A stretch of DNA of 49,072 nt from Clostridiales bacterium UBA2432. Lineage in GTDB: Bacteria > Bacillota > Clostridia > Lachnospirales > Vallitaleaceae. Of the stretch, positions 17,358 to 27,200 are shown piece after piece. The number at the start of each line of letters is the position of its first letter. Within the stretch, counting starts at the first letter, position 1. The notes below the pieces were generated by a model. The model was not told the DNA's origin. It searched no databases and saw only the letters and a program-made list of their open reading frames with translations. A program made the position numbers and the translations under genes. The stretch covers positions 27,774 through 76,845 of the forward strand of contig DDQW01000091.1 in assembly GCA_002342805.1 (NCBI GenBank), written 5' to 3'.

Positions 17358-17783
17358 ATGGAAATCAAAACATTTTTTTTCAAAAAAGTAGTGATAAGTT
17401 TTTTTGTTACTGTCACCTGTATTGTTCTAGCCATGGCTCTTGTGGGACTCATCTTTGACCCGGATGTTCGTTTTGGATACGAAGCTTTTTTTTCACCTTT
17501 AATCTTCGGACTCATAACTTCCCTTCCACTCTTTATAAAATATTCAAAACATGAGTTATCTATAGGTCAGTCACTCTTGCGAGATGGAATTTATTTACTT
17601 CTTATTGAGCTACTTATTCTATCTGTACTTTACTTTAACCAAATATTAACCAGTCTTTCAATGGCACTAAGCCTCGCCTTTTCTATTTTTATCATTAATG
17701 TCACCGTAAAAATAGTTCTATGGATAAACGACAAAAAAACTGCTGATGAATTTAATAAAGCACTTAAGGTCTATCAAAAATAA
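17358..17783 (+). CDS. DUF3021 family membrane protein, partner of LytTR regulator
   Basis: A 141-residue protein with four predicted membrane helices, starting at about residues 10-30, 42-58, 75-95 and 100-120, and a short charged C-terminus (NDKKTADEFNKALKVYQK). It matches the DUF3021 family in length, topology and gene neighbourhood, directly after a LytTR gene with one base between them. It is probably the membrane sensor or inhibitor for that regulator. A strong terminator follows at the stop codon. Confidence 0.85.
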   Translation: MEIKTFFFKKVVISFFVTVTCIVLAMALVGLIFDPDVRFGYEAFFSPLIFGLITSLPLFIKYSKHELSIGQSLLRDGIYLLLIELLILSVLYFNQILTSLSMALSLAFSIFIINVTVKIVLWINDKKTADEFNKALKVYQK

Positions 17784-17810
17784 AAAGTGGCCAATTAAGG
17801 CCACTTTTTT
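17783..17810. terminator. Bidirectional rho-independent terminator between convergent operons
   Basis: AAAAAGTGGCC and GGCCACTTTTT flank a 6-base loop, giving an 11-bp stem with A/T tails on both sides. It ends both the DUF3021 gene (plus) and the VOC gene (minus), whose stop codon overlaps its edge. Confidence 0.9.
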
Positions 17811-18270
17811 ATGCATTCTCTAGTTCTTCAATGATTATTTTTTTCATTTTCATCATGGCTTGTATCTGTGCTTCGGTCTTCATCAAGGCTGACATATTAT
17901 AAGGTACTATCTGCCATGACATGCCAAATTTATCTTTTGCCCAACCGCATTGTTCTGATTCTATGACATGGGATAATTTATTCCAATAATAGTCGATTTC
18001 TTCTTGATTTTCACATTCGATTGTCATGGATATGGCCTCATTAAAATGAAAATAGGGGCCGCCATCTAATGCAATATATTTCTGTTCGTTTAAAGTAAAT
18101 TCTGCATTGATTATTTTTCCGGACATGCCTTTAAAATGTTCATCGATACTTTCATCTGGATATTTATCCATACTTAAGATCTCAGAATTCGGAAAAACAC
18201 TTACATAATAATTTATTGCTTCTTCACAGTTGTTGTCACCAAACCACAGTGATGGTACAATCTGTTTCAT
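17809..18270 (-). CDS. VOC superfamily protein, PhnB/3-demethylubiquinone-like
   Basis: A 153-residue protein of the vicinal-oxygen-chelate fold. MKQIVPSLWFGDNNCEEAI and YYVSVFPNSEI at the N-terminus, plus DKFGMSWQIVP near residue 125, match the PhnB-like group. These proteins were once annotated as 3-demethylubiquinone methyltransferases, but their activity is mostly unknown. I chose the ATG at 18270 because GGAGGT precedes it; a longer in-frame version would run into the ATPase gene. It lies 7 bases after the ATPase stop and is therefore co-transcribed with it. Confidence 0.88.
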   Translation of the reverse strand: MKQIVPSLWFGDNNCEEAINYYVSVFPNSEILSMDKYPDESIDEHFKGMSGKIINAEFTLNEQKYIALDGGPYFHFNEAISMTIECENQEEIDYYWNKLSHVIESEQCGWAKDKFGMSWQIVPYNMSALMKTEAQIQAMMKMKKIIIEELENA

Positions 18271-18277
18271 ATTACAG

Positions 18278-20953
18278 TTACCTCCTTCTTTGTATAAATA
18301 ATCTAGAAAGCTGAATAAATAATGTCGGTAAAACCGAACCAATGATAACAATGATCCATTTACTCAAATCTAATGGTGTCGTTTCCATAACTCTGTTTAA
18401 AAAAGGTAAATAAACAGCTGTCATCTGTAAACAAACGGAAATCACCAGCGCTCCAATTAAGTTTGGATTCTTAAATACTGTTTTGTCTAATCCAAAGGAA
18501 TCTTTTTCGCGTACATTAAAAATATGTAAGATCTGTCCAAAGGCCATGGTCGAAAAGGCCATGGTCCTAGCAGCCTCTTCTGAATAAGCAAGCTCAAGAC
18601 CAATGATAAAGACAATAAGCGAACCCAGTCCAATGAATCCCCCATTTCTAAGTACTTTAAAAACAAAACTTTTTGTGACAATCGCCTGTTCAGGATTTCT
18701 GGGATTGCGCTTCATGATATCTTCTTCAGCCGGTTCCCATGCAAGCGACATTGCCGGCAAGACATCAACCACTAAATTCAACCAAAGAATTTGAAGTGCT
18801 ATGATTGGCATGGGAAGACGTAAAATAATGGCAGCAAACACAACGGAAATTTCAACAACATTACACGAGAATAAAAAGTAGACAAACTTTTCAATATTAT
18901 CAAAAATGGTTCGCCCTTCTTTTATTGCATCAACAATTGTCGAAAAACGATCATCTGTAAGAATCATATCCGAGGCATCTTTGGCGACTTCGGTACCTCT
19001 TATACCCATGGCAATACCAATATCTGCTCCATTTAATGCCGGAGCGTCATTGACACCGTCACCTGTCATCGCTGTCACTTCCTTGTCGATATTTAAGGCT
19101 CGAACGATTTGCAGTTTATTTTCGGGAGAAACTCTTGCAAATATAGACGTATGACGTATTTTTTCTGCCAACGTTTCATCGGACATTTTATCCATTTCTT
19201 TTCCAGTGATAACTTCATCATAATTTTCCATTCCGATTTGTTTTGCAATATTGGATGCTGTTTTTGGGTGATCGCCTGTAATCATGATGACTCTGATGCC
19301 GGCATCTTGGGTTTCTTTTATCACTTGTTTGACATCTTCTCTTGGTGGATCAAAAATCCCCGTAAATCCAAGAAGATGAATACTCTTTTCGATGGCTTCT
19401 CTCATAGATTCTTCCGAACCGTCTCCAGTATAATCCCTTATCTCGGCAATAGCTAGAACACGCATACCTTTATCTGCAAGCGTATCATTCATTTCATGCA
19501 TAGACTCTGAAGAGACGTCGCCATCGGACATCATTTCTATAAGCGTGTCCGGCGCTCCTTTGATATATAGTCTTTTTTCTTGACCATCGACTTCATAGGC
19601 AGTTGCCATGAATTTATCCGTTGAATCAAATGGGATTTCACCGATTCGCCTATATCCGTTTTCTTCCATATCAGTTCGATCAATCGATACCTTTTTCCCT
19701 AGAACGACAATACCGCCTTCTGTCGGATCGCCCACTATTTTATATTGATTGTCTTCTTCGGTCAATGTTGCATTACTTGACATGACTGCCGCTTCAATTA
19801 ATGCTTTAAGGTCTGATGATTCAGAAAGATCAACTTGACTCTCGTCTTCTAAAATTTTCCCTTCCGGTTCATACCCTTTTCCTTCTACATCGTAAATCTT
19901 CCCGTCTATTAGCTGTATCTTTTTTACTGTCATCTGATTTTCTGTTAATGTACCGGTTTTATCGGTACAAATGACAGTTGTAGAGCCTAATGTTTCAACA
20001 GCTGGAAGACTTTTAACAAGTGCATTGTGAGATGCCATCGTTTTCATCCCTATGGCAAGTGTTATAGTTGATACGGCGGGAAGCGCCTCGGGAACAGCTG
20101 CTATTGCTAAAATAATACCAATTTTTATAATGAAATAGACTTCTTCACCTGAGATGATACCAATAATTGTCACCAAAAAAGCGACGATTCCTGCAAAGAG
20201 AATTAAGGTTTTTCCAAGTTTGTCGAGTTGCTCTTCAAGTGGGGTTTGTTCTTTGTCTTCATTTTTAAGCATCCCACTTATCTTACCAATCTCCGTGTCC
20301 ATCCCTGTCGATGTTACAATGGCATAGACATTTCCACGAGTTGCCGCAGTTCCTGAATAAACCATATTTTTTCGGTCACCTAATGATGTATCTTCTTCCG
20401 ACATGAATTCACTATCTTTGTCGACTGCTTCAGATTCTCCGGTGAGAGAGGACTCAATAGCTGCAAAATTTTTAACTTTAACAAGTCGAGCATCTGCAGT
20501 TATCGAATCGCCTTCTTCAATAAATAAAAGATCACCGACGACAATCTCGCTGGATGGAACTTCTTTAATCTCTCCTTCACGTTTAACCTTTGTAATAGTT
20601 TTGGTCATTTTTTGAAGTGACTCTACCGATTTTTGGGCTTTATATTCCGATATGAATCCTGAGAGGACCGCAATTAGAATAGCAATAATTACGGCAACCC
20701 CTTCAACCGGATCTCCCATTAAAAAAGCAACGAAAGACGCTATCAGGAGTAAATATACAATGATATTATGAATATTATGAAACAAAATTTTCAAAGGCGA
20801 GACCTTTTCAGCAGTTTCAAGAATATTAGCCCCGTATTTTTCCGTTCTTTTTTCAACTTCTTGGGAGTCAAGCCCTTGTTCAACATCTGTATTTGAAGTT
20901 TCTATGACCTCATCAATAGATTTGGTATGTGGTATTTCAATTACTCTGCCCAT
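18278..20953 (-). CDS. Type II P-type cation ATPase, calcium-transporting type
   Basis: An 891-residue ten-helix pump. The phosphorylation motif CTDKTGTLTENQMT is at about residue 330, with TGES in the actuator domain, KGAPD in the nucleotide domain, and MTGDGVNDAPAL plus GADIGIAMG in the hinge. Ion-site residues of the SERCA site II type are present: VPEALPA in helix 4, CNVVEI in helix 5 and LNLVVDVLPA in helix 6. The helix-8 position has Gln (AFGQILHIF) rather than Glu, as in single-calcium pumps such as PMCA. Calcium or manganese export are both plausible. The ATG has AGGAGG close upstream, but the preceding 20 bases hold no promoter; a terminator stands directly before them. Confidence 0.92.
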   Translation of the reverse strand: MGRVIEIPHTKSIDEVIETSNTDVEQGLDSQEVEKRTEKYGANILETAEKVSPLKILFHNIHNIIVYLLLIASFVAFLMGDPVEGVAVIIAILIAVLSGFISEYKAQKSVESLQKMTKTITKVKREGEIKEVPSSEIVVGDLLFIEEGDSITADARLVKVKNFAAIESSLTGESEAVDKDSEFMSEEDTSLGDRKNMVYSGTAATRGNVYAIVTSTGMDTEIGKISGMLKNEDKEQTPLEEQLDKLGKTLILFAGIVAFLVTIIGIISGEEVYFIIKIGIILAIAAVPEALPAVSTITLAIGMKTMASHNALVKSLPAVETLGSTTVICTDKTGTLTENQMTVKKIQLIDGKIYDVEGKGYEPEGKILEDESQVDLSESSDLKALIEAAVMSSNATLTEEDNQYKIVGDPTEGGIVVLGKKVSIDRTDMEENGYRRIGEIPFDSTDKFMATAYEVDGQEKRLYIKGAPDTLIEMMSDGDVSSESMHEMNDTLADKGMRVLAIAEIRDYTGDGSEESMREAIEKSIHLLGFTGIFDPPREDVKQVIKETQDAGIRVIMITGDHPKTASNIAKQIGMENYDEVITGKEMDKMSDETLAEKIRHTSIFARVSPENKLQIVRALNIDKEVTAMTGDGVNDAPALNGADIGIAMGIRGTEVAKDASDMILTDDRFSTIVDAIKEGRTIFDNIEKFVYFLFSCNVVEISVVFAAIILRLPMPIIALQILWLNLVVDVLPAMSLAWEPAEEDIMKRNPRNPEQAIVTKSFVFKVLRNGGFIGLGSLIVFIIGLELAYSEEAARTMAFSTMAFGQILHIFNVREKDSFGLDKTVFKNPNLIGALVISVCLQMTAVYLPFLNRVMETTPLDLSKWIIVIIGSVLPTLFIQLSRLFIQRRR

Positions 20954-20973
20954 AGCGCCTCCTGTTTGTATAC

Positions 20974-21012
20974 AAAAAATATGCTTCCTTCAAATGAATT
21001 AAGGAAGCATAT
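20974..21012 (-). terminator. Strong terminator between the 49-residue gene and the ATPase gene
   Basis: ATATGCTTCCTT (20979-20990) and AAGGAAGCATAT (21001-21012) form a perfect 12-bp stem with a 10-base loop, followed on the minus strand by six T residues. It lies 27 bases after the small gene's stop and 20 bases before the ATPase ATG. It must either be read through to feed the ATPase or be bypassed by a promoter within it; a TATAAT lies at 21016-21021. Confidence 0.88.
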
Positions 21013-21039
21013 CAAATTATACGTTCGTAGTCTCTTAAC

Positions 21040-21189
21040 TTAATCCGATTTTCTCGGATTCTCAACTGAGTGTTGATCAAGGTCATTAATGCGATGATAG
21101 GTTATATCGCCTTCACCGAACACTGTCTTTGTTTTTGCTGCAATGTATTCTAAAAATTGTCGCCACGAATATTTGAACTTTTTGAACAT
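21040..21189 (-). CDS. Small 49-residue protein under a Fur box, function unknown
   Basis: A short reading frame of 49 codons that I read directly from the sequence. It begins MFKKFKYSWRQFLEYIAAKT and ends SVENPRKSD. The N-terminal half is basic and aromatic and could form an amphipathic helix; the C-terminal half is polar, with a few histidines (YHRINDLDQH). There is no membrane helix and no cysteine. The ATG is preceded by AAGGAAGTGAT. Upstream is a near-consensus promoter covered by a perfect Fur box, and downstream a strong terminator, so it has the full layout of a real, iron-regulated gene. I do not recognise the family. A hairpin, AATCCGA-N5-TCGGATT, overlaps the stop codon (21042-21060). 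Confidence 0.72.
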   Translation of the reverse strand: MFKKFKYSWRQFLEYIAAKTKTVFGEGDITYHRINDLDQHSVENPRKSD

Positions 21190-21214
21190 AGCATCACTTC
21201 CTTATCTTAAGTAT

Positions 21215-21244
21215 ATTATACACCGTTTGATAATAATTATCAAA
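21215..21244 (-). promoter_or_regulatory. Promoter overlapped by a perfect Fur box
   Basis: On the minus strand TTGATA (21238-21243), a 17-base spacer and TATAAT (21215-21220) form a strong promoter. TTTGATAATAATTATCAAA (21226-21244) is a perfect 9-1-9 inverted repeat containing TGATAAT-A-ATTATCA, an exact match to the 7-1-7 Fur consensus of Bacillus. It differs from the PerR (TTATAAT) and Zur forms. Fur bound to iron would cover the -35 and the spacer, so transcription is expected only in iron-poor cells. Confidence 0.85.
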
Positions 21245-21257
21245 TAAGAATGCCTAA

Positions 21258-24200
21258 TTATCCCATAAACACCTCCACAATATGTGTTCTTTGATCATCA
21301 ACTAATTCAATCCGATTACATGCTGATATTTTTCCATCGACCGATATTTTTTTGACACCTTTATTTACACCATCCGGATTATTTATCGTAATTTCATAAG
21401 TTCCTTGATTAAATGTATAGTTCATCTTATACTGTTTCCATGTCGAAGGAATACAAGGGTCGATGACTAGTGCCGTTCCATTCTTTTTAAATCCGAGAAT
21501 ATACTCAAGTCCCGCTCTATATAACCATCCAGCTGCACCTGTGTACCAAGTCCAACCCCCACGCCCCACATGAGGATATACCGAATATACATCTGCCGCT
21601 ATAACATAGGGCTCAACTTTATATCTGGAATACTCTCTAAGATTATCTGTATGGTTAATAGGATTAATGAGCTCAAATAGCTCCAAGGATTTATTACCCT
21701 CACCTAACAGCGCAAAAGCAATAATCGCCCAAGACGCTGCATGTGTATATTGTCCTCCATTTTCTCTAACTCCCGGTATATATCCTTTGATGTAACCCGG
21801 ATCTTGAGGTCCTTTATCAAACGGTGGCGTCAATAGTTTTATAAGGCCTTCCTCACGTTGAACCAGATGTTCTTCCAATGAACTCATCGCGATTTTTGCT
21901 CGGTCTAAGTCACCGGTTCCAGTGATTACAGCCCAACTTTGTGCTAATGAGTCAATTTTGCATTCTTCATTTTTTATCGAACCTAATGGCGTTCCATCAT
22001 CAAAAAATGCTCGACGATACCAATTGCCATCCCATGCATTTTGTTCAATAGCCTCTGTCACTTGGGTCATAATCTGCGAATAGTCTTGGACTTTTTCTGA
22101 ATCCCCCTTTTCTTCGCAAAAGGGAATGAATGATTTAAGTGTGACAATTAAGAACCAAGCCAACCAAACGCTTTCTCCAAAGCCATCGTTGCCTACCCTG
22201 TTCATACCATCATTCCAATCGCCCGATCCCATAAGAGGGAGACCATTTCGACCAAATTCACATGATATTTCTATCGCCTTAATACAATGCTCATATATCG
22301 ATCCTTCTTCCTGTGTTTTCGTTGGACTTCCATATCTTTCATCTTCAAACTCTGATAAAACAGGGCTCTCCAAATAAGAAACTTGTTCATTTAATATTGA
22401 CGCATCTCCACTGATTCGGATGTATTCCGAAACGACATAAGGTAACCATAGGCGGTCATCCGAAAAACGGGTACGCGTCCCCTTTCCTGACGGTTCATGC
22501 CACCAATGTTGTACGTCGCCTTCGATAAATTGATGTTTTGCATGAAGTAAAATTTGAGAGCGGGTAATGTCCGGCCAAAAATGTGCAAGTGAAAGAACAT
22601 CTTGGAGTTGATCTCTAAAACCGAAAGCTCCTCCGCTTTGGTAAAATCCGGTTCGTCCCCACAGTCTAGAGGAAATCACTTGATAGTGAAGCCATCCGTT
22701 TAACATGAGATTCATGGATTCAATCGGTGTTGTAACTTGAACACTGGTCAACTTATCTTTCCAGAAATTTTTAACTTCTAAGAAGGCATCTGTTGATTTT
22801 TTTACTGATTTATAATGATTTGCAATAGAATCAACGTCCATCTTCTTAGCCATACCTAATAAAAACACGATGTCTTTATTTTCATTTGGTTCTAGCATAA
22901 CGTCTACCTGAATAGCTGTACAAGGATCATAGCCACTACCTAGCGTATCTGAAAGATGTTCTCTAAATAGAGCTTCCGGATCCTTCATCCCTCCTGTTCC
23001 AAAAAATTCATGTCGATCTCCTGTCACAGTACGCTCATTAATCGAGGTATCCACAAAACAAATCTTGTCATCAAACTCAACATTGTACTTATTTTCTAAC
23101 ATCAATGCCCCTGCACGCGTTGCACTCGTTTGAACATGCAGGGCCGTTGTTTGATCAGTCACCCCAAGTACAGGTCTAACATAATAGGTGAGTGTTAATT
23201 TTCTGGACTTCCTTGATATATTTTTCAAGTTTAATATGCTGATTTTTACTGTTTCATCAACAGGAACAAATTGGGTAAGTCTCTGTTTCATTCCGTGACT
23301 ATTATGTTCAAATATAGAATATCCGAAACCGTGTCTTACTGTGTAAGATTCTTCTTCACGTATTGGTAAGGGTGTTGATGTCCATACTTGTCCTGTTTCT
23401 TTCTCGGAAATGTAGATAACTTCTCCCGGTGCGTCTGACACTGCGTCGTTTGTCCACGGTGTTATTTTGTTTTCTCGACTATTTTTATACCAAGTATATC
23501 CTGACCCTGATTCTGAAACGGTAAATCCAAAGTGTGGATTTGAAATGATGTTAACCCATGGCGCAGGTGTGTTTTGTTGTTCTTTTAAATGAATTATATA
23601 TTCATCACCCTCTTGAGTGAATCCACCTAAACCGTTATAATATAGCAAATCAAAGGCTTCGTCTTGAGACACTTCATACTCTTCTTCTTGACGGATAGCC
23701 GTAAGTTTATTAGCAAGATTTGATATCTGCATTTCTTTAACTTGTTTATACATTGTTTTTTCATCGTCGTGTAAAATTATTCTGGCCACCGCATAAAATA
23801 GATGTAATTCATTTTCTTCTACCTTATTCGATTCAAGTATAAATATGTCCTCAATCGAATTAACATCTTGATATCTTGTTGATGCGACAATGTCAGATAC
23901 TAAATTTAAAAATGGTAGTGAATAACTGTATTCTTCTTCAGTAATAATGACTAAATCAACATTTAAATCTAACAAACGCCAGTATTCATGAGCTCGCAAT
24001 GCTTCATGAAGAATGTTTAGTCGATCGTCTTTTTTTAAGTAAAGTAACATAATCGGATTATCCCCTGATATTCCAAACTTCCATAGGGATTCTTGTCCTA
24101 ATATATTTTTTTGAATACGTGCTTCATAACGTCTACGCATAGGGCTTAAGAAGATAATATCTGAAATCATATTCTGATATAATTCCATATCTTTAGCATC

Positions 24201-27200
24201 AATATTCAGATAATTCGTCTCAACTCTGCTTCTTGCATATGCTAGCTTAAATGCAGTCTCAATAGATTCTTTGGTTGAATACTTATCAATTAATGACAAC
24301 ATAAATTCATTACTTTCCGCTGATACAAGTACAAAGGTAATCACCGATTTTTGCCCCGGCTGAACCTTTACTTTTGTCCGCATACTTACAACAGGATCCA
24401 ATACAGGTCCTGTAGTTTTAGATAGCACCTTTCCTTTTTCAACACTAATAGGTTCTCGAACTGTACGTCCTCTACCTAACATTGCCATTCTATCGGTTTC
24501 ATATTCCAACTCGCTGACAACATCATCACCATGAACAACGCTATTTGCAATCCATAAATGTTTGTCTTCATCGGATTTTGGCTTTCGTTTAGCCACAATA
24601 CATTTTTTGTCATTATAGAATCTTGTTTCAATGAACAAATTGCTATATGCCGGATGGGCAATATCTGAATCTAGTTTACCAAGAACTAGCTCATAATAAC
24701 TCGTAATTTCAATGACATTTGAACTTTCTCCATTATTTGTCAAGGATATTCGTCGTATTTCCACATTATCGCCAGAAGCCACAATAATCTCGGTTTTTGT
24801 TTCGATTTGTCCATCTTTTCGAGAAAATACGGCTTTGTCCGGTGTAAATATAACTTCATAGTCGTCTGCCACCTTGTTATAGGGCGCATAGGCGGCTGAC
24901 CACGTTTCACTCGTGGATAGATTTCTAAGGTAAAAGAATGTTCCAAATGGATCCAACGTGCTATCCTCTCGCCATCTAGATACTGCCGCGGTTTTTGTTT
25001 TGCTGTAACCTGTACCTCTGTCAGTAATCAATACTGAATAGAAGCCGTTAGATAGTATATGCGCCTTTGGCAATACTTCATCAATTTGATTAAATTCTCT
25101 TTCCACTTTTTTATCTGTAATTGCAATGCCTTCAAAAGGTTCAATTTTATTTTTTAATTCTTTGGTAAAAATAAAGTTTGCGGATATTTTTTCTTGTAGC
25201 AGAATTCTAGCCGTATGCATGGTAATATCTGCCATAAAACGCTCTTGTAATATATTGTCTTTCAAATAATTATTTAAAGATAGAAGGCACATACCTTGAT
25301 GATGGGCCATAAAACTTTTAACAATTACACGTTTGCTTTCAAAAACAAGTCTTTCAGGTGTATAATCTGCTGCTTCATAAAAGCCAAAAGGTCCTTCAAG
25401 CCCTTCCTTCTTAAGCGCCTCAATATTCATAATTGCACTTTCAGGATCAACCATAAGCGCTAAGAAAGTCGCATATGGTGCAACCACTGCGTCCTCAACC
25501 AAACCTCTCTTTAATCCTAACCAAGGTACACCAATCGCTTTGTATTGATAGTCTTGTTTTTTATCTAGAGAATAGAATCCGGATTCAGACGTTCCCCATG
25601 GTATTTTCTTTTCCTGTCCGTATTTTTTTTGAATTTGAACAACAAAGGAGTATGTTTCATCTAATAAGGTACTTTTATAGTTTTTCATAAGAAGTAATGG
25701 CATCAAGTATTCAAACATAGTTCCGGTCCAAGAAATCAAACCTTTCTTACGACCTACAACTGTTAATGCTCTTCCCATTTTGTACCAATGCGAGGATGGA
25801 ACTGTACCTCTTGCCACACTCACATAACTTGCCTGACGCGCTTCAGAAGCCAAGAGATCATAATAAGAATCTGTCAGTTTATTTTCTTTTAACGAATATC
25901 CAATTGAGAAAAGATCTTTGCTTTTATCATAGAGAGGTAGAAAATCAACCACCGTGTGTAATGCATTTATTCGGTCAATTAATTCATGGTATTTTTTCAA
26001 AAAATTATCCAAACTCTCCTGAGCATACTCAAGTCTTTCCTCAACTTTTAGTATCCAATCTAAGCTAGCGGTATTATCATCTTGATACCTGTGTCCAATG
26101 GTTTCTTTTAATTGATTAGTTGCTTCTTTTTGTTGCTTCACTAGCAGAGGCATCTTCTCAAGCGTTCCATTCGTTAACAACAATTTTCTTAGTACATTCA
26201 TGTTTTCTTTCACTGCACTAGATGCTGAGTCTCCCACAAGTTCTGCCGGAGCATCATTCATTAATTGGACACCCGGCATCCATTCAGAAAGTTCCCATTT
26301 CATATTGATAATCATGGCATCAATTTTATCTTTCCAAACTTCTTCATTGATGTTTTTTGTCGAGTCACTTTGTTCCAAGTGATTTAATAGCCTATTCCAG
26401 GCATCAATGGATATTGTTTTATCATCAGATGTTTTATACGCATTTATTAATTTTCGGTAATTCTCAAGTGCTTCTTCTCCCGCACAATGGTAGGAATCTC
26501 TAAGCCCCTCAATAAATACATCTTCAACCAAGGGTCTCTTCAAATACTCTAATAATCCTTGCTCTAGAGTAATCAAGTAACTCACAAGGTTTCCACTATC
26601 AACTGTAGATATGTATATAGGTTGAAGCGGTCTTAAGGTTTTTGTGTTATACCAATTCAAAAGATGTCCATTCCATTTTTCCAATTTTTCCATTGTATGA
26701 ATAATATGATCAATCGTCTCTATCATTGTATTCGTACCAATATAACCAAAATCTCTTGCTGTCAAAACGCTCAACAAGCTTAATCCAATATTCGTTGGGG
26801 ACGTTCTATATGCGATGCCATTTGGTGGATCCAATTGATAATTGTCCGGTGCAAGATAATTGCCTTCCGGGTTTATGAATTCTTCAAAAAAGCGCCATGT
26901 TTTCCTTGCAAGTCTACTCAAATCATTATTAACTTCCTCTGAAATTGCTGCCTTCTTTTCTTTAATCGGCAAACTAATCCAAAAAGCAATAAATGGTGAT
27001 ACAATCCAATATATGGCTAGAAAACTAGCAAGTAAAAGCAGATTTGGGTTAAAGATAAATGCAAGCATCCAAATAAGTGCAACCTCTACAAATGTCGCAC
27101 TCATTTTAATGATATAACTGCTTAAGGATTTTTTTTGTTGTTTTTCAATCATATCTGATGTTACCCATTCCAACAGGTTCTTTTTCGTAATAAAAACTCG

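Noticed and set aside
20403..20615. Plus-strand open frames inside the ATPase, glucan synthase and other large minus-strand genes
   Set aside because: They have no ribosome sites and no recognisable domains. They mirror the codon pattern of the real gene on the other strand.
20954..21258. A yybP-ykoY manganese riboswitch, often found before such ATPases
   Set aside because: The conserved core and paired helices are not visible. The region is explained by the small gene, its terminator and a Fur-box promoter.
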